A stretch of DNA of 14,704 bases, from assembly GCA_041862635.1 (NCBI GenBank), contig JBGVTO010000286.1, positions 1 through 14,704 of the forward strand, in the 5' to 3' direction. Under the pieces are notes generated by a model. The model saw only the letters and a list, made by a program, of their open reading frames with translations. It did not search any database and was not told where the DNA came from. Position 1 is the stretch's first letter; every line of letters begins with the position of its first letter. Made by a program: the position numbers and the translations under genes. Positions 7,884-14,660 of the stretch are shown here, piece after piece. The DNA comes from NIOZ-UU13 sp041862635. Lineage in GTDB: Bacteria; Planctomycetota; Phycisphaerae; Sedimentisphaerales; Anaerobacaceae.

Positions 7884-7903
7884 CCCTGAGCGAAGTCGAA
7901 GGG
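7884..7903. repeat. REP-like motif (CTGAGC...GTCGAA type)
   Basis: CCCTGAGCGAAGTCGAAGGG is a short imperfect dyad of a kind I recognise from intergenic regions of many unrelated bacteria (reverse form: CTTCGACTTCGCTCAGG). A degenerate relative, TACTGAGCAATGTCGAAA, is present near 10986-11003. Its function is not established here. Confidence 0.55.
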
Positions 7904-7992
7904 GAAGACACCTTCTACCCACCTAATGCCAGAAGCATGTGGCAGCTCGCCCCACACTTCCAGAGATAGAATATCCCTGTTGCCAAAGCGAA

Positions 7993-8018
7993 CCTGCTCC
8001 GATAGACACCGGAGCAGG
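7993..8018. other. Strong 9-bp hairpin
   Basis: CCTGCTCCG and CGGAGCAGG form a perfect 9-bp inverted repeat around an 8-base loop (ATAGACAC). No T-run follows on either strand, so it is not a normal intrinsic terminator. It could be part of a structured RNA, a protein-binding site or a repeat remnant. Confidence 0.6.
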
Positions 8019-8064
8019 CCGCTCGATATCATACTACCTCTGCTACTATAATTGATACTTGCCG

Positions 8065-8103
8065 ATAAAGCGCTCTAAATTAATATGTAAATCGGCGCTT
8101 TAT
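8065..8103 (-). terminator. Terminator-like hairpin after paralogue C
   Basis: ATAAAGCGC and GCGCTTTAT form a perfect 9-bp stem with a 21-base AT-rich loop, starting 10 bases after the stop codon of paralogue C. On the coding strand the 3' arm ends CTTTATCGG, so the U-run is short and lies partly inside the stem. Position favours a terminator; the weak U-tract and long loop lower confidence. Confidence 0.45.
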
Positions 8104-8113
8104 TGTTTGAAAC

Positions 8114-8629
8114 TCAACGATTTCTCTGTCTGCCTGAGCCAGGTTGGCCACCTGTCCTGCCCCCAAATCCCCTGCCACTGGCTCTGGCAATCAGCCTCTC
8201 GATAAGCTGGACCGTCTCTGTAGCTTTCTCTTTCGTCGCCGATTCCTGGATGGACTTAAGATCGATGGTGTTGACTATCACATACTGTACGCCTTCTTCC
8301 TCGGGCGGCCTTCGACCTTGAAGTCTGTAAACCTGTGCTAAAATTGTCTGGAATACTTTCTGTTGCTCCTGGCGAACCTTCCTCATCTGCTCCATGAATT
8401 TGGTTCTCTCTTCCTCGGACATGTCTGCAAATCCACCTGTAGGCCGTGGCATCTGCGGTGCTTCTTTGAGCTTCGCCAGCTGGATTTCAATCGCTTCGAT
8501 CGCTTTGAGCCGTTCCTCTTGGCTCATGCGGGGTCTCCTTTCGGATCCCCTTTCCGGCTGGCCAAATGCGGCAAAGACTACTGCCAGGACCATCAGAACA
8601 GCGACAGTTGAAATTAGATACCTCTTCAT
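8114..8629 (-). CDS. Exported charged helical protein, paralogue C
   Basis: The protein has 171 residues from the ATG at 8629, with GGAGG 8 bases upstream; an in-frame TTG overlapping the RBS was rejected. Residues 1-24 are a signal peptide (MKRYLIST, AFGQ). The helical domain follows the family pattern: RLKAIEAIEIQLAKLKEA, then FADMSEEERTKFMEQM, RQEQQKVFQTILAQVYRLQGRR, and SATKEKATETVQLIERLIA. The C-terminal tail is rich in Gly, Arg and Gln (GFGGRTGGQPGSGRQRNR), unlike paralogue A, and may be disordered or bind nucleic acid or polyanions. There is no cysteine. It is the first of three paralogous genes after trpA and has its own conserved leader, so it probably starts a transcription unit separate from the trp genes. 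The function is unknown; a Spy/CpxP-like periplasmic role is only an analogy of size and composition. Confidence 0.85.
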   Translation of the reverse strand: MKRYLISTVAVLMVLAVVFAAFGQPERGSERRPRMSQEERLKAIEAIEIQLAKLKEAPQMPRPTGGFADMSEEERTKFMEQMRKVRQEQQKVFQTILAQVYRLQGRRPPEEEGVQYVIVNTIDLKSIQESATKEKATETVQLIERLIARASGRGFGGRTGGQPGSGRQRNR

Positions 8630-8735
8630 AATACTGACCTCCAAAATAGGTTAAAAAAGTTACAATCCACCTAATTCCCACTCTGGAAATTAGTTTTTTA
8701 CAGCCCTGCTCACGTACATTATTTATAGACGCAAA
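8630..8735 (-). promoter_or_regulatory. Conserved leader, copy C
   Basis: This is the third copy: dyad ATTCCC-ACTCT-GGAAAT at 8674-8690 (one mismatch), ACGCAAA box at 8729-8735, A-tract GTAAAAAAC on the coding strand, and GGGAAT 31 bases ahead of GGAGG. Copies B and C are the closest pair around the dyad (ATTCCCACTCTGGAAATTAG is identical). C and A share the RBS spacer TCAGTATT. Confidence 0.55.
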
Positions 8736-8838
8736 CACAAAACCTTTTATTGCGATAATCTGTAAAAAGTTCAATAGTTATGATAATTTGGAAGGCCGGA
8801 TACCTCAAAGACAGATAACACCAGAAATCCACTCCACA

Positions 8839-8853
8839 CCTGCCGAACGCAGG
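8839..8853. other. Small hairpin downstream of trpA
   Basis: CCTGC-CGAAC-GCAGG is a perfect 5-bp stem with a 5-base loop, 11 bases after the trpA stop. No T-run follows on the coding strand, so it is at best a weak terminator. It is the only candidate I see for ending the trp transcript before leader C. Confidence 0.3.
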
Positions 8854-8864
8854 CCAACCCTTAA

Positions 8865-9674
8865 CTACATCCGGGCTGAAATTGCACCCTTGACCCCACT
8901 CAAAAAAGTCGAAATCTCGGCAAGCATTTTCTCTTTATCGTCCAGATTATCCTCTATAAATCCTACTATTTTTGAGCCGATTATTACCCCGTCGGCTCCC
9001 GCCTGAGCGATAGCTGCGGCATGTTCGGGTTTGCTGATTCCAAAACCTACGCACACCGGAACGCTTGTTAGTTTTTTTAATTCACCCACCATCTCTTCAA
9101 CCATATCGGAGAGCTTCTCTCTGCTGCCGGTAACACCCAACACCGAAACGGTGTAGATAAAACCGGTAGTTTTGGAAGCAATCAGTTTCATTCTCTCGGG
9201 CACGGTGACCAGCGTTACCATAAAAACCGTATCAAGTCCCGCCGACTCGGCTGGACCAATAATTTCATCGGCATCATCAATACTCAAATCGGCAACCAGA
9301 ACGCTGTTGACGCCGGCCTTGTGAAAATCGCTGAAGAATTTCTCTACGCCGTACTGATAAACCAGGTTGTAATACATCAACAGTCCGATTGGAACATCCC
9401 TGTAATCCTTGACCTTTCGGATAAACTCCAGGGCCTTTCCTAAATTCATCCCACTCCTCATTGCGCGAATATCAGCCTTTTGGATTGTCGGCCCATCCGC
9501 TATCGGATCGGAAAACGGTATCCCCAATTCAAGAACATCAGCCCCGGCATCGATAGCTGTTTTTACAATCGCAAGGCTCGTATCAAAATCCGGGTCGCCT
9601 ATCACGAAAAACGGTATCATGGCCGCTCTGTTTTGTTCTTTTAATTCTGAGAATACCTGCTTGTACGTCTTCAT
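8865..9674 (-). CDS. trpA: Tryptophan synthase alpha subunit
   Basis: The protein has 269 residues, the normal length. It cleaves indole-3-glycerol phosphate to indole and glyceraldehyde-3-phosphate in the cytoplasmic alpha2beta2 complex with TrpB. The motifs IPFFVIGDPD and LELGIPFSDPIADGPTIQ are present, and the catalytic residues fall at Glu49 and Asp60, the same numbers as in the enteric enzyme. The phosphate-binding C-terminal region (GFGISKPEHAA, GADGVIIGSKIV) is intact. I chose the ATG at 9674 because AGAAGG lies about 10 bases upstream and MKTYKQVFSELKEQN aligns with known N-termini. The frame extends up to a TTG at 9734, but that part is translated heptamer repeat. The gene starts 56 bases after the trpB stop. 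Confidence 0.97.
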   Translation of the reverse strand: MKTYKQVFSELKEQNRAAMIPFFVIGDPDFDTSLAIVKTAIDAGADVLELGIPFSDPIADGPTIQKADIRAMRSGMNLGKALEFIRKVKDYRDVPIGLLMYYNLVYQYGVEKFFSDFHKAGVNSVLVADLSIDDADEIIGPAESAGLDTVFMVTLVTVPERMKLIASKTTGFIYTVSVLGVTGSREKLSDMVEEMVGELKKLTSVPVCVGFGISKPEHAAAIAQAGADGVIIGSKIVGFIEDNLDDKEKMLAEISTFLSGVKGAISARM

Positions 9675-9700
9675 CAATAAAATCCTTCTTTTGTTCAAAC

Positions 9701-9735
9701 AGTCAATAGTCAATAGACAATAGTCAATAGTCAAT
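9701..9735. repeat. Heptamer tandem repeat at the trpB-trpA junction
   Basis: There are five consecutive 7-base units on the plus strand: AGTCAAT, AGTCAAT, AGACAAT, AGTCAAT, AGTCAAT. The stop codon of trpB (TGA, 9733-9731) lies inside the last unit, and the repeat fills more than half of the spacer before the trpA RBS. A 7-base unit shifts the reading frame with each copy gained or lost. Confidence 0.9.
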
Positions 9736-10909
9736 TGTCCAGGGGTCTGCGTTTCTCAACAATTGAAACATCTTTATCGCCCCTGCCGGAAAGGTTCACA
9801 ACCGCTATTTGGTCGCCGTCCAACTTTCCCTTTTGGCTGACAAGATAGGCTAAAGCATGCGCGCTCTCCAGAGCCGGCAGTATCCCCTCACTTTTGGTCA
9901 GCAGCTCGAATGCGTCGAGCACTTCATCGTCTTCTGCTGCAACATATTCTGCCCTGCCGGTATCTTTTAACAGGCAATGTTCCGGCCCAACGGCCGGATA
10001 ATCCAGCCCCGCACTTACTGATTCGGTATCATGAATCTGGCCTTCCTCGTCCTGCAGCAGATAGGCCTTTGCACCGTGCAGGATACCAACCCTACCGGCT
10101 ACGAGTGTCGCAGCGTGTTTGCCGCTGCTCAGACTCCTGCCGCCGGCTTCGACACCAATCAGCCTAACGTCCTTATCATCAACAAAACCCGAGAAAATAC
10201 CTATCGCGTTACTGCCTCCGCCCACACAGGCCACAACCATATCCGGCAGTCTGCCTAATTGCTCGAGGCATTGTTGCCTGGCCTCTTTGCCGATACAGGT
10301 TTGAAAATGTTTTACTATCGTGGGATACGGGTGCGGCCCACAGGCTGAGCCAAAAAGATAAAACGTATCGGTAACATGGGCCGTCCAGTAGCGAAGCGCA
10401 TCGTTGATGGCATCCTTCAATGTCCCCGTCCCGCCTTCAACGCCAATCACTTCTGCGCCGCAAAGTTTCATTTTATGAACGTTGACACTCTGCCGCTCAA
10501 TATCGATTACGCCCATAAAGATTTTCGTTTCCATCCCGAACAAAGCTCCAATCATCGCCGTTGCCAGACCGTGCTGGCCCGCGCCGGTCTCGGCAATGAG
10601 CTTGGTCTTGCCCATATATTTGGCTAAAAGACCCTGTCCGAGGGTGTTGTTGACCTTGTGTGCCCCCCCGTGCAGAAGGTCCTCGCGTTTCAGATACACC
10701 TTGAAACCGACATGCTCGCTGAATCTTTTCGCATAATAAAGAGGGCTGGGCCTGCCGGCATATGCTCTCGAAAGCTCCGCCAGCTCCGCCACAAACTGTT
10801 GGTCTTCATAGAAACGATAAAAAGCCTCTTCCAATTCTTCCAATACCGGTATCAAAATCTCCGGCACATAGAAACCGCCATAATCTCCGAACCTGCCTTT
10901 ATACTTCAT
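9731..10909 (-). CDS. trpB: Tryptophan synthase beta subunit
   Basis: The protein has 392 residues. It is PLP-dependent and condenses indole with serine to make tryptophan, receiving indole through the tunnel from TrpA. The PLP lysine is Lys85 in HGGAHKVNNTLGQ, the catalytic Glu is Glu107 in ETGAGQHG, and the phosphate loop is GGGSNAIG. The N-terminal GRFGDYGGFYVPE and the C-terminal VNLSGRGDKD are also typical. The length and motifs match the standard TrpB1 form, not the longer TrpB2. The ATG at 10909 has GAGG about 9 bases upstream. The last codons run into the heptamer repeat. A repeat-filled spacer of 221 bases separates it from trpF, so trpBA may have its own promoter or depend on readthrough. 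Confidence 0.98.
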   Translation of the reverse strand: MKYKGRFGDYGGFYVPEILIPVLEELEEAFYRFYEDQQFVAELAELSRAYAGRPSPLYYAKRFSEHVGFKVYLKREDLLHGGAHKVNNTLGQGLLAKYMGKTKLIAETGAGQHGLATAMIGALFGMETKIFMGVIDIERQSVNVHKMKLCGAEVIGVEGGTGTLKDAINDALRYWTAHVTDTFYLFGSACGPHPYPTIVKHFQTCIGKEARQQCLEQLGRLPDMVVACVGGGSNAIGIFSGFVDDKDVRLIGVEAGGRSLSSGKHAATLVAGRVGILHGAKAYLLQDEEGQIHDTESVSAGLDYPAVGPEHCLLKDTGRAEYVAAEDDEVLDAFELLTKSEGILPALESAHALAYLVSQKGKLDGDQIAVVNLSGRGDKDVSIVEKRRPLDN

Positions 10910-11130
10910 AATTCATTCCTCATATTTTGTACTTAGCATAAATCCGAATATAGAAATCCGAATTCCGAAATAATCTCGAAACCTGTACTGAGCAATGTCG
11001 AAAATTTCAAACTACCGAACGAACAAGGCGTTTTGAATTTTGGATTTTTGTCATTTGAATTTGTTTCGGATTTAGAATTTCGTGCTTCGTGCTTTTCACA
11101 GTTTCGTGCTTCGGATTTCGAATTTAGTAA
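10910..11130. other. trpF-trpB spacer
   Basis: These 221 bases have no plausible gene. Nearly all of it is the CCGAA/TTCGGA repeat element described separately; the part next to trpB (10910-10938) carries its RBS. No clear intrinsic terminator is visible. Confidence 0.6.
10939..11127. repeat. Imperfect palindromic intergenic repeat element (CCGAA/TTCGGA type)
   Basis: The left part has repeated AATCCGAA/AATTCCGAAA words and the right part the complementary words (TTTCGGATTTAGAATTTCG, TCGGATTTCGAATTT), making a loose inverted repeat around a centre near 11035. TTTCGTGCTTCG is repeated directly at 11078-11089 and 11102-11113. It also carries the degenerate REP-like word near 10986-11003. I recognise this style of intergenic filler from planctomycete and other environmental genomes. 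A short relative (TTCGTATTTCGTGATTCG) lies between trpD and trpF at about 11757-11773. Confidence 0.65.
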
Positions 11131-11754
11131 TTAGCCCCTCAAATGTTGTATATTTTTGAATAGTTGTTTCATTTTCTTATGGTCTTTTTTTCCCGGCTCA
11201 GCTTCTATACCGCTGCAGACATCAATTCCATAAACACCCAATTCGACCGCTTGGGCCGCATTGTCCGGATTTATCCCACCGGCTAAAAAAACCCGCTTTC
11301 CTATATGCCCTATGATATTCCAGTCGAAGGTTAATCCTGTGCCGCCATATTTCTGAGGGTTGAAAGCATCTAACAAAATAGCATCCGTGAAAAAGCTGTC
11401 CGCTCTTTCGATGTCTGTTTGGTCTTTTACACGTATTGCCTTCATCGTCTTTACGTTATGAGAAAGAAACAATCGGCAGAACTCCGGGTCTTCATCGCCA
11501 TGCAACTGAATCCAGTCTAATTGACAAAGACTGTTCGTCTCATGGATTTGCTCAATCGGAGCATTCACAAAAACCCCGGCGATATCTATGAAAGCCGGCA
11601 GCTTGATTATTATAGCCGCGGCTTTCTCCAGTGTTACATACCTCGGGCTTTTCGGATAAAAATTAAAGCCCAGCAAATCCGCACCCATATCCATCGCCGC
11701 AGAAGCATCTTCGTAATTGGTAATACCACAAATTTTAACTTTTACTATCAGCAT
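11131..11754 (-). CDS. trpF: Phosphoribosylanthranilate isomerase
   Basis: The protein has 207 residues. It isomerises N-(5'-phosphoribosyl)anthranilate to the CdRP intermediate in the cytoplasm. It is a single-domain TIM barrel with KVKICGITNYEDA at the N-terminus (catalytic Cys9), LGFNFYPKSPRYV, QLHGDED, AILLDAF (catalytic Asp129), FLAGGINPDNA, and GIDVCSGIEAEPGKKDHKKM at the phosphate site. The start at 11754 gives a normal N-terminus, but there is no good Shine-Dalgarno: the sequence before it is repeat-like (ACGAAATACGAAT). Translation may be coupled to trpD, whose stop is 27 bases upstream. It is not fused to TrpC, and no trpC lies between trpD and trpF. Confidence 0.96.
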   Translation of the reverse strand: MLIVKVKICGITNYEDASAAMDMGADLLGFNFYPKSPRYVTLEKAAAIIIKLPAFIDIAGVFVNAPIEQIHETNSLCQLDWIQLHGDEDPEFCRLFLSHNVKTMKAIRVKDQTDIERADSFFTDAILLDAFNPQKYGGTGLTFDWNIIGHIGKRVFLAGGINPDNAAQAVELGVYGIDVCSGIEAEPGKKDHKKMKQLFKNIQHLRG

Positions 11755-11781
11755 ATTCGTATTTCGTGATTCGATTTATGA

Positions 11782-12798
11782 TTAACCATTTGAGATTTCT
11801 ATTAACTTCTCCAGGCAAGCTAACGCCCTGCCTTCGCTGACCGAAGCCTCCGCCGACTTGATTGCCGAAGCGAAATCATCAGCCAGACCGCCGGCGATTA
11901 TTGCAGCCGCAGCGTTAAGAACAACAATATCCTTGCGAGGCCCACTTTCTTTTCCGCTCAGGATGTCCCTTAAAACCTTAGCACTTGTTTTGGCATCGCT
12001 TACTCGTAAATCTTCTATATCCGCCAACCCGATACCCAACTCTTCCGGGTTCAGCTCTTTGCTTGTGATTTGACCTCCTTTTAGTTCGAGTATTTTAGTG
12101 GTTGTTACTGTGCTTATCTCGTCCATTCCCTTGCCGTGAACCACCATTGCGTACTGTGTGCCCAACAGCCTAAGCGCCTCGGCAACAAGCTGCATCAAAC
12201 TTTCGTCGGCCACACCTAACACCTGCCTTTGCGCGTTGGCCGGATTAGCCAAAGGCCCTAAAATGTTGAAGACAGTCCGAAAGCCCAGACTCTTGCGTAT
12301 CGGCTGGACATATTTCATCGCCGGATGGAACATAGGCGCGAACATAAATCCGATATGCGCTTCTTTTATACACTTGGCTACAACCTCAGGCCCAGGATCA
12401 AGTTTGACACCCAATTGCTCAAGCACATCAGCCGAGCCGCACTTGCTGGTTATTCCGCGATTGCCATGCTTGGCGACATAAACCCCTGCACCAGCCGCCA
12501 CTATCGCCGCTGCCGTTGAAATGTTACAGGTTTTAATTGCTCCGCCCCCCGTGCCGCAGGTATCAACCAAATTATCAATATCAACCTTCACTGCAACAGC
12601 ATGTCTTCGCAGCGACCTTGCAAGCCCTGCCAGCTCCGGCGCCGTCGGCCCCTTGACTCGCATCGCGGTTAGAAACGCTGCAATCTGAGCCTCAGGCACA
12701 TCCCCTTTAAAAATATCATCCAGCAAACTTCCTGCCTGCTCAAAGCTCAAACTTTCGCCTTTTAACAACGGTTCAATATATTCATTTATTTCTGTCAT
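11782..12798 (-). CDS. trpD: Anthranilate phosphoribosyltransferase
   Basis: The protein has 338 residues. It transfers phosphoribose from PRPP to anthranilate. The motifs are DTCGTGGG (79-86, PRPP pyrophosphate loop), KHGNRGITSKCGSADVLE (110-127), FMFAPMFHPAMK, FNILGPLANPA and GMDEIS with the metal-binding Asp226-Glu227. The loop usually reads GTGGD; here the Asp is Gly86, and the usual Phe of TFNIST is Cys91. All else looks normal, so I take it as functional. The ATG at 12798 has GGAG 7 bases upstream. It is a stand-alone TrpD, not fused to the TrpG glutaminase. It follows the ChaN-like gene after 66 bases with no visible terminator. Confidence 0.96.
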   Translation of the reverse strand: MTEINEYIEPLLKGESLSFEQAGSLLDDIFKGDVPEAQIAAFLTAMRVKGPTAPELAGLARSLRRHAVAVKVDIDNLVDTCGTGGGAIKTCNISTAAAIVAAGAGVYVAKHGNRGITSKCGSADVLEQLGVKLDPGPEVVAKCIKEAHIGFMFAPMFHPAMKYVQPIRKSLGFRTVFNILGPLANPANAQRQVLGVADESLMQLVAEALRLLGTQYAMVVHGKGMDEISTVTTTKILELKGGQITSKELNPEELGIGLADIEDLRVSDAKTSAKVLRDILSGKESGPRKDIVVLNAAAAIIAGGLADDFASAIKSAEASVSEGRALACLEKLIEISNG

Positions 12799-12864
12799 TC
12801 ATTTCTCCTGTGGTAAAGTCCACTGTCGATTGTATGTAGCTGTTGACCGTTCCCAGACTTATTA

Positions 12865-14046
12865 TTAGTGTAATCCTTGTCTTATCATCTTCATCAGCTC
12901 TTCTCCCGTTGGGGTTTCTGTCTTGTATCTTTCAAACTCTGGTGGAAAACGTTCTAATACCTTTCTTTTACGTAACCTATCCCAGACGACTTTTGCAAAT
13001 TCGTCATCGTAAAAACCAGGAACAAATGCGCAAGGTTGATAATCACTATTTAGATTTAGCATAATATATCCATCATATGCTTCGTTTAATGCAATGCCCT
13101 CCTGAATGACGTCACTTCTTAATTTAAGATGGCTTATTTTTGGATTATTGGTATCTACAGCAAAAGGCCTTTTATGACCTTTAAATAGTTCTTCGATACA
13201 ATCAAAATCGCTTATGCTTTGCCAAAATTCAGGTTTTTCATGAAAAGTCAAACAGCATACACGACCAGGATATGTGCAAGCAAGTATTCCACCGGCAGAA
13301 AAATACCGCCGTCCATAGTCCTTCTTCTGTAAATCTTTCCGAACATGGCTACCTCCAGCATAATAAATACCTTTAACCAGATTCGTATTGTAACGATACG
13401 CCTCAATAACATCAGCCATACAACTGTCTCGATCTGTTGTTGCGTCATACAGCGCTCCTGCCATTGGTGCTTTCTGTTCTTCCGGCATAGGAGATAGTTT
13501 TAGGCACTGATAAAAATGCGACCATAAATCAACATCATCAAAAGAAGGGTCAACTAAAACAAGTTTTATTCTTTCAGATGGATTCCTTTTGCGGTTTTCA
13601 TCATAAATCAATTTGAAAATATCAAAATATTCCTGATATCCCCAACCAAGCTCGTAAGAGTTTCGAAGAACATCTATAACCGGTTTAGGGTCATACTCGG
13701 CAGAGTCCATAAAGGAATCGATTTTGCCTTGTTCCTTGAACTTGCCAAATTCAAGGAACACAACGTCAATAGCATTCTTTTCATAGCAACGCTTAATTAG
13801 GTTCTGGATAAAAGTTGGTTCTTCACGAACCCAGTGACGTTCGCCGATCATAACCAAATCATAGTCTTCAAGTTTTCCAAGAACATATTCAATTGGATCC
13901 TGAAATTTGTCTAATTTCTCAGGGAAATCTTTCTCTGCGGGAGTAACTTTATTTGCAGAAGCCTTATTAAAACCGGAGCTAACTATAACAATTAGCAAGC
14001 ACAGTAAACACTGTAGGGATATTTTTACGAAGAAATCATTCTTCAT
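12865..14046 (-). CDS. Secreted ChaN/EreA-like protein of unknown function, inside the trp cluster
   Basis: The protein has 393 residues with an N-terminal signal peptide (residues 1-32, hydrophobic core then ASA). The mature part has the hallmarks of the ChaN/erythromycin-esterase-like fold: VMIGERHWVREEPTFIQNLI (Glu69, His71), VVFLEFG (Glu99), LVLVDPSF, and YYAGGSHVRKD (His234). These match the positions of conserved Glu and His residues in that superfamily, whose members bind haem or hydrolyse esters. The residues fit, but I cannot name substrate or ligand. The mature protein has about eight cysteines, including a CC pair, which is many for an exported protein. AAGGAG sits 7 bases before the ATG at 14046. 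It begins 11 bases after the trpG stop, so it is probably cotranscribed. The DNA is clearly more AT-rich than the trp genes, suggesting insertion by transfer. Confidence 0.75.
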   Translation of the reverse strand: MKNDFFVKISLQCLLCLLIVIVSSGFNKASANKVTPAEKDFPEKLDKFQDPIEYVLGKLEDYDLVMIGERHWVREEPTFIQNLIKRCYEKNAIDVVFLEFGKFKEQGKIDSFMDSAEYDPKPVIDVLRNSYELGWGYQEYFDIFKLIYDENRKRNPSERIKLVLVDPSFDDVDLWSHFYQCLKLSPMPEEQKAPMAGALYDATTDRDSCMADVIEAYRYNTNLVKGIYYAGGSHVRKDLQKKDYGRRYFSAGGILACTYPGRVCCLTFHEKPEFWQSISDFDCIEELFKGHKRPFAVDTNNPKISHLKLRSDVIQEGIALNEAYDGYIMLNLNSDYQPCAFVPGFYDDEFAKVVWDRLRKRKVLERFPPEFERYKTETPTGEELMKMIRQGLH

Positions 14047-14057
14047 TCCACTACTCC

Positions 14058-14660
14058 TTATTTCTTTTTTCTTTCAGTCGCTATCGACAACACGTTCTCA
14101 ATTATCTTACCGCCGGCAGGGGTCAAAATACTCTCCGGATGAAACTGCACACCGAATATCGGAAGCTCTTTATGGCGGGCTCCCATAATAATCCCCTCGA
14201 ATTCAGCGGTTTTTTCCAGACAATCCGGCAGCTCCACCACACAAAGACTGTGATATCGTCCCGCCTGCAGTGGATTTTCAACGCCGGCAAACACGTCTTT
14301 TTCATTGTGAGTTATTCTTGAGGGCTTGCCGTGCATTGGTTCCGGCGCATGGCCGATTTTACCGCCGAAATGCTGCACAATCACCTGATGACCTAAGCAC
14401 ACGCCCAATATCGGCATTTTGTCTTTGAAGTAACCCACCGCCGAGAGCGAGACACCCGCCGTATCCGGAGTGCCCGGCCCCGGAGAAATCACAAGAAGGT
14501 CAGGCTCAAATTCTTCAGCTAACACTTTAAGCTCTTCAAGTGCAGTGTCGGCCCGGTAAACCTTCGCCTGGCAGTTGCGCTTGCAAAAATCATCGACCAG
14601 ATTGTACGTAAACGAATCAAAATTGTCGATGAACAATACTTTTCTGTTTTTGTCTTCCAT
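14058..14660 (-). CDS. trpG: Anthranilate synthase glutaminase subunit
   Basis: The protein has 200 residues. It is a class I glutamine amidotransferase that supplies ammonia to TrpE for anthranilate synthesis and may also serve PabB. The motifs are LFIDNFDSFTYNL, ISPGPGTP (oxyanion strand), GVCLGHQ with nucleophile Cys88, and VQFHPES with His174 and Glu176. The ATG at 14660 has TAGGA about 8 bases upstream and gives the usual N-terminus. An in-frame GTG at 14696 would add 12 lysine/arginine-rich residues and was rejected. Upstream, the last 44 bases include GAACGTGAGTGA, which could be the end of a preceding gene such as trpE, but this is too short to identify. It overlaps nothing and is followed 11 bases later by the ChaN-like gene. 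Confidence 0.95.
   Translation of the reverse strand: MEDKNRKVLFIDNFDSFTYNLVDDFCKRNCQAKVYRADTALEELKVLAEEFEPDLLVISPGPGTPDTAGVSLSAVGYFKDKMPILGVCLGHQVIVQHFGGKIGHAPEPMHGKPSRITHNEKDVFAGVENPLQAGRYHSLCVVELPDCLEKTAEFEGIIMGARHKELPIFGVQFHPESILTPAGGKIIENVLSIATERKKK

Larger units (their letters stand above)
7868..8113. other. Non-coding gap with hairpins and a REP-like motif
   Basis: With leader B this makes 356 bases without a gene. I find no reading frame with a plausible start and no tRNA-like structure. It holds a REP-like motif at 7884-7903, weaker inverted repeats around 7897-7916 (GAAGG/CCTTC) and 7932-7954, a perfect 9-bp hairpin at 7993-8018, and a terminator-like hairpin at 8065-8103. The stretch could be a decayed repeat element or carry a small RNA; the sequence alone does not decide. 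Confidence 0.5.

Noticed and set aside
9675..9734. Extended TrpA N-terminus from a TTG at 9734
   Set aside because: The extra 20 residues are translated heptamer repeat; the ATG at 9674 has an RBS and the conserved N-terminus.
9701..9735. Possible CRISPR-like array
   Set aside because: The units are 7 bases with no spacers; it is a simple tandem repeat. No CRISPR array or cas gene is present in the window.
10910..11130. trp attenuator or T-box between trpF and trpB
   Set aside because: No leader peptide with tandem Trp codons, no T-box sequence and no terminator/antiterminator pair is visible; the region is repeat filler.
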